Assembly (NCBI RefSeq): GCF_003385515.1
Contig: NZ_QNVT01000031.1
Coordinates: 1 to 64,000, forward strand
DNA: 64,000 nucleotides
From: Chryseobacterium pennae
GTDB lineage: Bacteria; Bacteroidota; Bacteroidia; Flavobacteriales; Weeksellaceae
Reading direction: 5' to 3'
Part shown: piece after piece, positions 35,050 to 44,352 of the stretch
How the letters are laid out: each line of letters begins with the position of its first letter
Position numbering within the stretch: the first letter of the stretch is position 1
Notes under the pieces: model-generated
Database searches by the model: none
What the model saw: only the letters and a program-made list of their open reading frames with translations
Told to the model about the DNA's origin: nothing
Program-made: the position numbers and the translations under genes

Positions 35050-36387
35050 CTATTTTTTTATGATTTTATGTTTAAATGTGGTTCCATCTTTCAGAATAAT
35101 ATTTAAAAAGTAAACTCCAGAGGGATAAGAGGAAAGATTAATTTTGTTTTCCCTGTAGGTTTCAGCCAGTTTTCTTCCATCAATGCTGTAAAGGATTATT
35201 GATTTTACATCTTCTTTCGATCTTATATTGACAAAATCAGTAGTAGGATTTGGGTAGATATTTACATCAATGCTTTTTACATCTTTTACATTTAAAGTAG
35301 CATTACTTTTTCCCTGCATGTAAACTGATAAATAAACATCTCCTTGCTGTCCGTTAAAAACGGCAGTAGGAATGGTATGTTTTAAAGTATGATTTCCGGC
35401 TGTCATAGAGGGTAAAGTAAACCCTCTGATAGGTACTGAATTTCCCGGGCACCAGTTGTTCCATGAAGTCCACTGTGCAAATGTTGCAGGAGCACTTTGA
35501 TAGATTCCATTGCCCATAGTGTTATATACTCTGAAAGGTTCACAGGAAATTCCTCCAGGAGTATAGGTTAATACCTGTACATCATCTAAATAAGTGTAGT
35601 TTTGTCTCCTCACATATTCTTCACCACCTGTATTAGCCCCATGAGGAGTGGAAATTACGAAAAAACGAGCATTGTTAACTGTTTCTGGTAGATTAAAGTT
35701 GACAATTCTTACTGTTTCCCCTGTAACATCTGTGCTGTTGTAATTATTAAGTTTATTGTAATTTAATATGGGAACTAGCGTATTGTAATCGGTAGGAGTT
35801 GCTCCAACATCGGTTGAAAAAAAGGAGAGGGTTCCGGAAAAAACATCATCCCTATTTGCACATCCTGCTATTTTTATTTTTGCACTGCCGGATACACCAA
35901 AAACGTCTAATTCCATATACAAATCATAGGTGTTACGTAATGTAGCATCATGAAATATATTGTAAAGATTGCTAATGTCATAAGTATAAGGAACTTCATC
36001 AGGGAAACGGTTTTTGTTCATAAATGGGGTAATATACCTTGCAACTTCAATTCTTTTGATATTGGTATCATTGAGTGTATAAGTAGGCTGATTTTTGGGA
36101 ACCATAGCCAGAAAAACCTCACCAAGACGGTCATAATCGTCACATAGGGCTCCTATAGTTACTCTCATGGCAATTTTTGCCTTAAAGGAATCCAGTTCAG
36201 TATCTGTAAGCTTTCTTGCATATCTGGTATTTCCCAGTCTGATCAGACCGGTAGGAACCGGATTGGCTACAGGAGCAGCATAGCCGTCGTAATATACGGC
36301 ATCTGAAATCAGATTCGTCACGGTTGTTGTCTGTGATTTGAAGAGACCTGTAAGGAATAGACTTGCAAAAAATAATCTTTTATACAT
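35050..36387 (-). CDS. Secreted peptide-N-glycosidase F-like protein with T9SS sorting tail
   Basis: A 445-residue exported protein. After a signal peptide, residues about 70-360 resemble PNGase F, the amidase that frees N-glycans from asparagine. Features shared with the Elizabethkingia enzyme, from memory: CDDYDR (82-87, matching CDEWDR with catalytic D60), E159 in LYMEL (matching E118), E257-Y258 in GEEYVRR (matching E206-W207) and NWCPGNSVP (311-319). Residues 370-445 form a type A T9SS sorting domain (YPNPTTDF ... KIIKK). It should be cell-surface or released, acting on glycoproteins. The lower disulphide content and changed tryptophan suggest a different glycan preference. Confidence 0.72.
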   Translation of the reverse strand: MYKRLFFASLFLTGLFKSQTTTVTNLISDAVYYDGYAAPVANPVPTGLIRLGNTRYARKLTDTELDSFKAKIAMRVTIGALCDDYDRLGEVFLAMVPKNQPTYTLNDTNIKRIEVARYITPFMNKNRFPDEVPYTYDISNLYNIFHDATLRNTYDLYMELDVFGVSGSAKIKIAGCANRDDVFSGTLSFFSTDVGATPTDYNTLVPILNYNKLNNYNSTDVTGETVRIVNFNLPETVNNARFFVISTPHGANTGGEEYVRRQNYTYLDDVQVLTYTPGGISCEPFRVYNTMGNGIYQSAPATFAQWTSWNNWCPGNSVPIRGFTLPSMTAGNHTLKHTIPTAVFNGQQGDVYLSVYMQGKSNATLNVKDVKSIDVNIYPNPTTDFVNIRSKEDVKSIILYSIDGRKLAETYRENKINLSSYPSGVYFLNIILKDGTTFKHKIIKK

Positions 36388-36626
36388 ATCGTTGGTATTT
36401 AATGTAAATATATTAAAATATGTATTAAAAATAATGATTGTTTAGTTTTGTTTTTGTGTTAATGGTGTTTTTGTTGTTGAATGTTTAAATATTTTAATTA
36501 AATACTAGGATTAGTACTAAAAGCATCCATCTTAATAAATAGATGTGATTGAATATTTTTTTTTATTACAAGAATCAATATTTTATTATTAAATTAGCAT
36601 TGTATTCAATGGTAATATTATTAATA

Positions 36627-37928
36627 ATGAAAAGAATTTTACTTTTATCCTTGTTGTTTGCAGTGTTTGCTGTGAATGCTCAGATCAATATCAATATCGG
36701 AAGTACAAGTTTGGGAACTGCACCAGTGAGTAGTTTTTTTTCTTATTCCTATGTTCAGCAGATTTATCCTAAGCAGGAAGTTAATGCTAATGCAGCAGGA
36801 AATATTACGGGTCTTACTTTTTATCTTGATCCTTCTGCAACCATTAATGACTCATCCAATTGGACCGTTTATCTGGGGCATACCCCAAAAATATCTTTTG
36901 TATCCAATACAGACTGGGTTCCCGCGGCTCAGCTTACACAGGTTTTTGCGGGTACAGTAACTAAAAATGGGAATAAGGTTGAAGTAGTTTTTACAACACC
37001 ATTCGCTTATAATAATATTGATAATCTGGTAGTGGCTGCTAAAGAAAATTCGCCAAGTATTGACATTAATAATTTTAATGAAGCTTTTCGTGTTTATTCC
37101 TACCTGCAGAATTCCACTCTTGTTTACAAGGGTGACCGTGCTGTTGTAGATCCGGTATCTCCGCCAGGAGGGATAAGAGTAGATTATAAATCTGCAATAA
37201 CTATTTCAGGTCTGACGGTGAATTCTGCTCCAGGCTGTCCCTTTGTGATTTCGCCAGCTAATAATGCTCAATTCGTTTCTTTGTCACCTGGTATTACCTG
37301 GCAATCGGTAATGGATGCAGCTTCTTATAGAGTGTCTTTAGGTACAACCCTTGGAGGAACGGATGTTATCAACCATCAAACTGTAAACGGAGTGGGTTAT
37401 ACTCTTTCTCCATCTATTGTTCTTAACAATGATACTAATTATTATTTAAAAGTTACAGCTGTTTCGGCAAACGGGGAGTCTGCCGGCTGTACAGACTATA
37501 CTTTCAAAACAATTCCTCCTGTGCCTGTAAATGATGCATGTTCCGGAGCTTTGCAGGCTACTGCATTTCCTTATGCTTATACACAGGCTGATGGGATGTC
37601 TTCCACTAATAACGGCGGATTTATATTGGCCTGTGCTAATGATGGAATGAACGATGGTTTATGGTTTAGATTTACAGGAGATGGCAGTCAGTATACGGTC
37701 AAGGCTACTCCTTCAGTAGCTACTTTTGATCCTAAAATAGGAGTGTACAGCGGAACTTGTAATAGTTTGGTTTGTGTAGGAACAATGGATAACGGTGGTG
37801 GCGGTTCTGCTGAAACAATGACAATTACAACAACTGCAGGAACAGAATATTATATAAATGTAGGGTCTTACGAAGATTCGGTAGATATGCCAGAGGGCGC
37901 ATTTACAATAAATATTACAAAACTGTAA
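36627..37928 (+). CDS. Secreted protein with fibronectin type III domain
   Basis: A 433-residue exported protein. The signal MKRILLLSLLFAVFAVNAQ fixes the ATG at 36627; the frame upstream to 36549 is AT-rich filler. The N-terminal 190 residues form a beta-rich domain, followed by an FN3 domain (about 205-300, with PGITWQSVMDAASYRVSLG) and a C-terminal PPC-like jelly-roll (NDACSGA ... YYINVGSY). No T9SS sorting domain is visible, unlike its divergent neighbour, so export beyond the outer membrane is uncertain. No catalytic motif seen. Confidence 0.75.
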   Translation: MKRILLLSLLFAVFAVNAQININIGSTSLGTAPVSSFFSYSYVQQIYPKQEVNANAAGNITGLTFYLDPSATINDSSNWTVYLGHTPKISFVSNTDWVPAAQLTQVFAGTVTKNGNKVEVVFTTPFAYNNIDNLVVAAKENSPSIDINNFNEAFRVYSYLQNSTLVYKGDRAVVDPVSPPGGIRVDYKSAITISGLTVNSAPGCPFVISPANNAQFVSLSPGITWQSVMDAASYRVSLGTTLGGTDVINHQTVNGVGYTLSPSIVLNNDTNYYLKVTAVSANGESAGCTDYTFKTIPPVPVNDACSGALQATAFPYAYTQADGMSSTNNGGFILACANDGMNDGLWFRFTGDGSQYTVKATPSVATFDPKIGVYSGTCNSLVCVGTMDNGGGGSAETMTITTTAGTEYYINVGSYEDSVDMPEGAFTINITKL

Positions 37929-37978
37929 TTTTCTTTGTATAGGTTTTCGTATTAAGGAAAATATAAATTGATAAAAAG

Positions 37979-38010
37979 GTGTTGTGGCAATTATTGTCAC
38001 AACATTTTTT
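37979..38010 (+). terminator. Intrinsic terminator after the FN3 protein gene
   Basis: TGTTGTG/CACAACA stem with an 11-base loop followed by TTTTTT. Confidence 0.8.
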
Positions 38011-38197
38011 ATAATGAATTGAATTATAATGGGAAAGATTGAAATATGACCGTAAGATCATTGCAGCAGAATTTATTTTGAATTCTAAAAGGTTGTTAAA
38101 CCCGGAATATTTAACAAACTTTAACTCAAATATGGCATTCATTATGTTGATTAATGCAAGTATTTATCAGAAATTTACCACTTATTTAAATCAAGCT

Positions 38198-39202
38198 ATG
38201 TCAGATACATATCAAGCCGAGGATATCCGTCAGTTGACGGAAAAAGTAAAAGAAAAAAACTACTTATTTTCTCTTCTGAGACAGGAAATCAACAAGGTGA
38301 TTATTGGGCAGGAATACATGGTAGACCGCTTATTGGTAGGGCTTTTAGGAAACGGGCACGTTCTTCTTGAAGGTGTTCCCGGATTGGCAAAAACATTAGC
38401 CATCAAAACTCTGGCAGATGCTGTTCATGGTGAGTTCTCAAGAATTCAGTTTACCCCGGATTTGCTCCCGGCAGACGTGGTAGGAACCATGATTTACAAT
38501 ATCAAAGACAATGATTTTTCTATAAAAAAAGGTCCGGTATTTGCGAATTTTGTTCTTGCGGATGAGATCAACCGTGCTCCGGCAAAGGTACAGTCGGCAC
38601 TCTTAGAGGTTATGCAGGAAAAGCAGGTGACCATTGGTGATGAAACCATGAAGCTTCCAAAGCCATTTTTAGTACTGGCTACCCAGAACCCGATCGATCA
38701 GGAGGGGACTTATCTGTTGCCGGAAGCACAGAGTGACCGTTTCATGCTGAAATGTACTATAGATTATCCTTCTTTTGAAGACGAAAGACTGGTGATGAGA
38801 ATGGTTTCCACATCCCATCAGCCCACTGTAAAACCAGTGATTTCACTTCAGGATATTGTTGAGGCAAAAGAGATTATCAATCAGATCTATTTGGACGAAA
38901 AAATAGAAAAATATATTCTGGATATGGTTTTTGCAACACGTTATCCTGAAAATTACGGACTTTCTGAGCTTAAAAACTATATCAGTTTCGGAGCTTCTCC
39001 AAGAGCATCTATCAACCTTGCGATTGCTTCAAGAGCATACGCATTCTTAAAAGGGAGAGCATTTGTAATCCCTGAAGATGTAAAAGCATTGGCTAAAGAT
39101 GTATTGAGACATAGAATGGGCTTAACTTTTGAGGCAGAGGCAGAAGAGATAACAACTGAAGAAATCATTAACAGGATTTTAGCAAAAATACAGGCACCAT
39201 AA
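38198..39202 (+). CDS. MoxR-family AAA+ ATPase (first gene of the Bat operon)
   Basis: A 334-residue MoxR chaperone ATPase. Walker A is GVPGLAKT (about 59-66), Walker B LADEINRAP, sensor 1 ATQNP and the arginine-finger region QSDRF; the C-terminal lid follows. MoxR proteins work with VWA partners, which here are the DUF58 and Bat proteins downstream. The ATG at 38198 gives the usual MSDxYQxED start; the frame to 38039 adds 53 residues not expected in the family. Its stop overlaps the start of a GNAT gene (TAATG). Confidence 0.93.
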   Translation: MSDTYQAEDIRQLTEKVKEKNYLFSLLRQEINKVIIGQEYMVDRLLVGLLGNGHVLLEGVPGLAKTLAIKTLADAVHGEFSRIQFTPDLLPADVVGTMIYNIKDNDFSIKKGPVFANFVLADEINRAPAKVQSALLEVMQEKQVTIGDETMKLPKPFLVLATQNPIDQEGTYLLPEAQSDRFMLKCTIDYPSFEDERLVMRMVSTSHQPTVKPVISLQDIVEAKEIINQIYLDEKIEKYILDMVFATRYPENYGLSELKNYISFGASPRASINLAIASRAYAFLKGRAFVIPEDVKALAKDVLRHRMGLTFEAEAEEITTEEIINRILAKIQAP

Positions 39203-39660
39203 TGAGTGATGTTATTATTAGAAAGGCAGTTCAGGAAGACTGTGCTTCCATGTTGGATTTGATTAAGGAGCTTGCAGAGTATGAAAAAGCGTTGCATGAA
39301 GTAACGGTAACCCTGGATCAGTTTACTGAAGACGGATTTGGGAAATCTCCGGTTTGGGGAGCTTTCGTTGCAGAATTGAATGGCGGAATTGTAGGGATCT
39401 CATTATATTATGACCGATATTCAACATGGAAAGGAAGAAGACTCTATCTTGAAGATTTGGTAGTAACAGAAAAAATGAGAGGAAAACAGATCGGAAAGCT
39501 TCTGTTTGATGCAACTCTTGAACATGGAAAATCTAATGAATATAGCGGAATGGTTTTTCAGGTATTGAACTGGAATGAACCGGCCATTAACTTTTATAAA
39601 AAATACAGTCCAAAGTTTGACGACGAATGGTTGAATGTTTCTATTGAGTTTAAAAACTAG
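39202..39660 (+). CDS. GNAT acetyltransferase, diamine/thialysine type, within the Bat operon
   Basis: A 152-residue acetyltransferase close in form to spermidine/thialysine N-acetyltransferases. Motif A is LEDLVVTEKMRGKQIGKLL (acetyl-CoA pyrophosphate loop R-G-K-Q-I-G-K), and motif B has VLNWNEPAINFYKKY with the general-acid Tyr. It is translationally coupled to moxR (TAATG) and followed by DUF58 after 45 bp, so it is part of the operon although acetylation has no known role in Bat function. The substrate may be a polyamine or amine. Confidence 0.87.
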   Translation: MSDVIIRKAVQEDCASMLDLIKELAEYEKALHEVTVTLDQFTEDGFGKSPVWGAFVAELNGGIVGISLYYDRYSTWKGRRLYLEDLVVTEKMRGKQIGKLLFDATLEHGKSNEYSGMVFQVLNWNEPAINFYKKYSPKFDDEWLNVSIEFKN

Positions 39661-39705
39661 AGGTCGAAAACAAGAAACATTGAACCTTAAACATAAAATT
39701 CTTCT

Positions 39706-40569
39706 ATGCAGATAAAAGATATTGTAAAAAAAGTAAAGCAGATAGAAATCCGTACCAGAAAAAAGACGGAGGCTGCTTTGATGGGACAATATCACAGCGC
39801 CTTTAAAGGGCAGGGAATGACTTTTTCAGAAGTCCGTCCTTATCAGTTTGGTGATGAGATAAGAAGAATCGACTGGAACAAAACCGCGCGTTTCCGTGAG
39901 CCATTTGTAAAGGTAATGGAAGAAGAAAGGGAACTCACCATGATGCTTGTGGTAGATATTTCTGCCTCTATGGATTATGGAACAAAAGCTCAGCTGAAAA
40001 GAGAATATGTTGCAGAAATAGCAGCCAGCCTGGGATTTTCAGCAGCCGGGAATAATGATAAAGTCGGATTGATTCTTTTTGCAGATAAAGTGTATAAAGT
40101 AATTCCTCCCCAAAAAGGAAGAAAGCATATCCTTTCCATTATCAGTAATATTCTTACCGCAGATTATATTCCTGTAGAATCTAAAATAGATAAGGCGCTG
40201 GAATATATGATGGGAATTTTTAAAAGAAAATCTCTGGTTTTCCTGTTCTCAGACTTTCAGGACGAATATGATTCCAAAATGCTGAGAGTAGCCTCAAAGA
40301 AGCATCACCTTTTAGGAATGCGGATATTTGATGAGAAAGATAATGAGATTCCTGATGTAGGGTATACTTTGCTGTACGATGCAGAAACAGGGAAACAGAT
40401 ATGGGCGAATACTTCAAGTGCAAGATGGAGATATACCTTTGCTGAAGCTCAGAAACAAAAATTAAGAGCTTTGGAGGAAGATTTTGCCAACAGTTCGGCC
40501 AGTTTTATGAATGTAAATACCGGCTCAGATTATTCAAAATTGTTGTATAATTATTTTCAGAAAAAATAA
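39706..40569 (+). CDS. DUF58 protein (VWA-like partner of MoxR)
   Basis: A 287-residue protein with the DUF58 core YQFGDEIRRIDWNKTAR (about 45-61) and a VWA-like domain carrying a MIDAS-type DISASMDYG (about 85-93). No membrane segment. In Bat-type operons the DUF58 protein follows moxR and is thought to be a MoxR client or partner. The position between moxR/GNAT and the membrane-bound Bat proteins is the standard one. Confidence 0.9.
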   Translation: MQIKDIVKKVKQIEIRTRKKTEAALMGQYHSAFKGQGMTFSEVRPYQFGDEIRRIDWNKTARFREPFVKVMEEERELTMMLVVDISASMDYGTKAQLKREYVAEIAASLGFSAAGNNDKVGLILFADKVYKVIPPQKGRKHILSIISNILTADYIPVESKIDKALEYMMGIFKRKSLVFLFSDFQDEYDSKMLRVASKKHHLLGMRIFDEKDNEIPDVGYTLLYDAETGKQIWANTSSARWRYTFAEAQKQKLRALEEDFANSSASFMNVNTGSDYSKLLYNYFQKK

Positions 40570-40608
40570 CATCGGGTTTTGCCCGCAGTAAATCAGGCGT
40601 TAGCCTTT
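40570..40608. repeat. Paired short hairpins before the BatD-like gene
   Basis: CGGG-TTTTG-CCCG and AGGC-GTTA-GCCT lie in tandem separated by AGTAAAT. A similar pair separated partly by AGTAAAT occurs at 47157-47222 (GGACTTTAGCCC and TTGGCTTTAGCCAA). Confidence 0.4.
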
Positions 40609-40623
40609 ATTATTATTTTAACA

Positions 40624-41520
40624 TTGAGAAAAATACTTTTAATATTATCTTTCCTAGTCTGTGCAAATGCGTTTTCACAGATCTTATCTTCTAATGTAGA
40701 GAAGAAAACCTTGGCTCTGGGGGAACTCAATCATCTTACGATAAAGATTGATAATCTAAATAATGAGCAGGTAAACTCTGCAGCCAAAAACGAACTGTTG
40801 CCTTTTCATTTTGAAGAAACCAAGGACAGTATTGGGCAAAACGCTAATTTTTATGAAAGGAAAATAGAATTTGCTGTTTTTGAGGAAGGAAAGTTTACTA
40901 TTCCGGAACTGGAGTTTAAAGTTGGAGATAAAATTCTTAAAACCATTCCTTATGAAATAGATGTCATTAATACTGCTCAGAAAGCAGACCAGATTAATGA
41001 TATCATGAAAAATAAGGAGATAAAACTTGCTGCTCAGGATTATTGGGAGCTTTACAAACTTTATATTCTGGCAGCATTGGCAGCCATTGCTCTGATTATT
41101 GCCATTTTTATGATTGTAAAATGGGGCAGAAAAGCAAAAGGATCTCCGGTAGTGGCTACCAATCAGACTTTAAAGGAGCTGGATTCTCTTAAAAAGAAAA
41201 AATATATTGAAGAAGGTAATTTCCGTTCCTTTTATGTTGAACTTATCGAAATATCCAGAAATTTTATTACCAAACAATATCGCCTTCCTGCTGATGTTCT
41301 TTTGACAGATGATCTTATTGAGGTGATGAAAAAGAACAATACCATTTCTCAGGATAACGAGAAAATTATTGAAGAAGTATTCCTGAGAGGGGATCTGGTG
41401 AAATTTGCCAAAACATTTCCGGATCAGATTACAATGGAGAAAGATTTTGCAGATATCAGAGATTTTGTGAAAAGGTCGTCCCAGGATTTAGAATTTGAAA
41501 ACTTAAGAAAGGATGTTTAA
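40624..41520 (+). CDS. Short BatD-like membrane protein of the Bat operon
   Basis: A 298-residue protein: signal (RKILLILSFLVCANAFSQ), a BatD-like beta domain (about 20-130), one membrane helix (about 150-170) and a basic cytoplasmic tail ending in a helical region (LIEISRNFITKQY, LPADVLLTDDLIEVM). No ATG fits; TTG at 40624 is preferred because it begins the signal peptide, while the earlier TTG at 40579 lies inside a hairpin repeat. The end overlaps batA by 8 bp. It is distinct from the full BatD at 44352. Confidence 0.75.
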   Translation: MRKILLILSFLVCANAFSQILSSNVEKKTLALGELNHLTIKIDNLNNEQVNSAAKNELLPFHFEETKDSIGQNANFYERKIEFAVFEEGKFTIPELEFKVGDKILKTIPYEIDVINTAQKADQINDIMKNKEIKLAAQDYWELYKLYILAALAAIALIIAIFMIVKWGRKAKGSPVVATNQTLKELDSLKKKKYIEEGNFRSFYVELIEISRNFITKQYRLPADVLLTDDLIEVMKKNNTISQDNEKIIEEVFLRGDLVKFAKTFPDQITMEKDFADIRDFVKRSSQDLEFENLRKDV

Positions 41521-42505
41521 TTTTGAGTTTTACAGTCCGTGGTTTTTACTGCTTTTTTTGCTGTTTATTCCTCTTCTTGTAAAAGATGCGGGTAAAAATA
41601 AAAGAAAAGGTATAAAAGTTCCTACCATAAAAAATATGGGAATGAGTGGTGGAATACAAGGAATTCTTTTCTTATTGAAAATATCCAAGTATATTATTCT
41701 GTCTGCACTTATTATTGCGATGGCAAGACCGAGAACCTTTACAGTTTCACAGGACAGGGATGATACCAAAGGAGTTGATATTATGCTGTCTATTGATGTT
41801 TCACTCAGTATGCTGGCGAAGGATTTAAATCCTGACCGTATTACTGCTCTTAAAGATATTGCCATTAAATTTGTACAGAAACGTCCAAATGATAGAATAG
41901 GAGTGGTGGCTTATGCTGCAGAAGCATTTACCAAAGTTCCTGTGACCTCAGACCATCAGGTGGTGATAGATGAGATTAAAAATCTTAATTCTACAGGTTT
42001 AGAGCCGGGGACAGCCATCGGAGAAGGCCTTTCTGTTGCCGTAAATCATTTAACGAAAAGTAAAGCAAAAAGTAAAGTGATCATTCTGATGACTGATGGG
42101 GTAAGTAATATAGAAAATGCAATTCCACCACAGCTTGCCGCAGAACTTGCAAAAAATAATGACATAAAAGTATATACCATTGGGATAGGAACAAATGGGT
42201 ATGCGCTGATGCCTACAGCGGTAGATTTTTTCGGAGATCTTATCTTTACAGAGGCTGAGGTGACGATTGATGAGAATACATTGAGAGAAATTGCCCAAAC
42301 GACAGGCGGAAAGTATTTCAGAGCTACTTCCAACAGCAGTCTTGAAGAAGTATATGATGAGATCAATCATCTGGAAAAATCTGATGTGAAAGTGTCAAAG
42401 CTGTACAATTATGAAGAGTATTTTAAAATCTTTTTGTGGATTGCTTTGGCGATGCTGGTGCTGGATGCATTATTGAGATGGATGTTTTATAAAATTTTAA
42501 GTTGA
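41513..42505 (+). CDS. batA: BatA, VWA-domain membrane protein
   Basis: A 330-residue protein with N-terminal helices (about 8-24 and 57-74), a periplasm- or cytoplasm-facing VWA domain with complete MIDAS (DVSLSM at about 94-99, T in GLEPGTAIG, LMTDGVSN) and a C-terminal helix (306-324). BatA proteins bind metal-dependently to partners and are linked to aerotolerance in Bacteroides. Overlaps the preceding gene by 8 bp and the next by 1 bp, so translation is tightly coupled. Confidence 0.92.
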   Translation: MFNFEFYSPWFLLLFLLFIPLLVKDAGKNKRKGIKVPTIKNMGMSGGIQGILFLLKISKYIILSALIIAMARPRTFTVSQDRDDTKGVDIMLSIDVSLSMLAKDLNPDRITALKDIAIKFVQKRPNDRIGVVAYAAEAFTKVPVTSDHQVVIDEIKNLNSTGLEPGTAIGEGLSVAVNHLTKSKAKSKVIILMTDGVSNIENAIPPQLAAELAKNNDIKVYTIGIGTNGYALMPTAVDFFGDLIFTEAEVTIDENTLREIAQTTGGKYFRATSNSSLEEVYDEINHLEKSDVKVSKLYNYEEYFKIFLWIALAMLVLDALLRWMFYKILS

Positions 42506-43512
42506 TGAGTTGGTCTTTAGGAAATTACTGGTATTTGTTCTTACTGCTGCTTCTGCCGCTGTTAGCTTCCTTTTTGATTCATTTTCTGAAATGGAGAAAG
42601 AAAAAGAGAGACATCTTTGCAGCAAGCCAGTTTCATGATAATTTATTTGAAAAGAGTTCGGGATTTACAAGGTTCTTTCCGGCATTATATCTGTTGGGAA
42701 CGTTGTTTTTAATATTTTCTATCATTGATCTTCTGAATGGGTCCGAAGAAGTGAAAAGCAACCAAAAACTGAATAATGTGATCTTTATGCTGGATGTTTC
42801 CAATTCCATGAATGCTGAAGATATTGAACCAAGCAGACTGATGGAAGCGAAAAATGTGATGATACAGACCATGTCGAAAATGAAAAACGATAAGATCGGA
42901 ATTGTCATTTTTGCGGGACAGGCAATATCCATTATGCCATTAACAACAGATTATAACTCTGCAGAAACTTATATCAGTGGTATTGAAACTACCTCTATGA
43001 AGATTCAGGGAACAGATTTTCTGAAAGGGATACAGGCAGCTACTGAAAAATTTAAAAATGTAAGCAAAGGATCACGGAAAATTATACTGCTGAGTGATGG
43101 TGAGGATAATGAAGGAAATGATAATGCAGCAATAAGACTTGCCAATAAAGAAGGAATAGCTATTACCTCTGTAGGAATAGGAACAGATGAAGGGGCTCCC
43201 GTTCCGGTATACAATGATGGGCAGCTGATGGGATATAAAACAGACATAAACGGAGGGACTGTAATTTCTAAAAGACAGACCGAAGCTTTAAATAAAATGG
43301 CGGGATCTACAGGAGGAACCTATATTGATGGAAATAACATTAATGAAGCTCCGGATAGGATCATTGATGCGATCAATAAGAAGTCTTCAGGATCGGAAAC
43401 ACTTGTGAAATCACAGAATGCCAATCATTATTATCAATATTTCTTAGCGGTCTCTATCCTGTTTTTCTTTTTAATTTATATTTTTAATCTTAAAAATGAT
43501 TTTAATCTATAA
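42505..43512 (+). CDS. batB: BatB, VWA-domain membrane protein
   Basis: A 335-residue paralogue of BatA: helices at about 8-25 and 58-78, VWA domain with MIDAS DVSNSM, the TD element in MPLTTDY and LLSDGEDNEG, and a final helix (313-330). The ATG at 42505 overlaps the batA stop (TGATG); the TTG three bases earlier is not needed. BatA and BatB are thought to pair in a membrane complex. The next gene starts after 99 bp with its own promoter box. Confidence 0.92.
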   Translation: MSWSLGNYWYLFLLLLLPLLASFLIHFLKWRKKKRDIFAASQFHDNLFEKSSGFTRFFPALYLLGTLFLIFSIIDLLNGSEEVKSNQKLNNVIFMLDVSNSMNAEDIEPSRLMEAKNVMIQTMSKMKNDKIGIVIFAGQAISIMPLTTDYNSAETYISGIETTSMKIQGTDFLKGIQAATEKFKNVSKGSRKIILLSDGEDNEGNDNAAIRLANKEGIAITSVGIGTDEGAPVPVYNDGQLMGYKTDINGGTVISKRQTEALNKMAGSTGGTYIDGNNINEAPDRIIDAINKKSSGSETLVKSQNANHYYQYFLAVSILFFFLIYIFNLKNDFNL

Positions 43513-43597
43513 TTTTCCTTTATTTATAGAAGAATATCTACAGATACTTTAACCGAATTTTAACAAATAAAACTCTGTTTCTTAACATATAAAGGAA

Positions 43598-43605
43598 TAA
43601 TTTTG
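43598..43605 (+). promoter_or_regulatory. -7 box just before the batC start codon
   Basis: TAATTTTG fits TANNTTTG and ends seven bases before the ATG at 43612, so a transcript from it would have almost no leader. It would make batC-batD separately transcribable from the upstream Bat genes. Confidence 0.45.
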
Positions 43606-43611
43606 CAAGTA

Positions 43612-44352
43612 ATGAATACTAAAACCATATTTTTATCGTTTATAGTTGCTTTCTCATTCTCAGGCTTTTTGTTTGGGCAGGAAAACTACAGAACTTTGGT
43701 TCATGAAGGCAATCAGAAATTTGACGGTAAAGACTATGATGGAGCGTCCTCCAAATATATGGAGGCTGTGAAATCCAATGACAAGGATTTTACGGCTCAT
43801 TATAATATGGGAAATGCTTTATATAAAAGTAAAAAATATGAAGAGGCAAAGTCCGAATTTGAAAAAGCACAACAGCTTTCCCAAACTCTTCCTGATAAGG
43901 CTGCAGCACTTCATAATTTAGGGAATACCTATATGCAGATGAATCAGCCGGAAAAAGCGGCAGATTATTATAAAAAAGCGCTTAAACAAAACCCTTACAG
44001 TGAGGCTACCCGTAAGAATTATGAAATTGCCAAGCTGAAAGAAAAAGAAAAGCAACAAAATAAAAACCAGCAGAATAACTCTGGAAAAGGTGGCGGCGGA
44101 AGCGATCAGAACAAAGGTGATGATCAGGGTGATAAAAAAGACCAAAGGCAGGATCAGGGAAATGGCCAACAAAACGAAGGCAAAAGTGACCAAGGCAATC
44201 CTCAGCAGAATCAGAATAATGAGGGTAAAATGCCCAAAAATCTTGAAAATCAGCTCTTAGATAAAATAAACGAAAAAGAAAAAGAAACCGCCAGAAGAAT
44301 TTTAAACAAAAATTCTTATTCGATGCCCGAAAGCAACGAGAAAGATTGGTGA
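43612..44352 (+). CDS. batC: BatC, TPR protein
   Basis: A 246-residue exported protein with signal MNTKTIFLSFIVAFSFSGFLFGQ, three TPR units (about 27-135, with NYRTLVHEGNQKF, AHYNMGNALYKSKKYEEA and ALHNLGNTYMQMNQPEKA) and then a long low-complexity Q/N/K/D/G-rich stretch (about 145-215) before a charged tail. In Bacteroides the BatC TPR protein lies between BatB and BatD, as here. ATG 43612 is preferred to the TTG at 43603, which lies in the promoter box. Its stop overlaps batD (TGATG). Confidence 0.9.
   Translation: MNTKTIFLSFIVAFSFSGFLFGQENYRTLVHEGNQKFDGKDYDGASSKYMEAVKSNDKDFTAHYNMGNALYKSKKYEEAKSEFEKAQQLSQTLPDKAAALHNLGNTYMQMNQPEKAADYYKKALKQNPYSEATRKNYEIAKLKEKEKQQNKNQQNNSGKGGGGSDQNKGDDQGDKKDQRQDQGNGQQNEGKSDQGNPQQNQNNEGKMPKNLENQLLDKINEKEKETARRILNKNSYSMPESNEKDW

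Noticed and set aside
44041..44225. Low-complexity Q/N/G/K run as a possible amyloid or separate gene
   Set aside because: It is in frame with the TPR domain of BatC, and such linkers are usual in these proteins.
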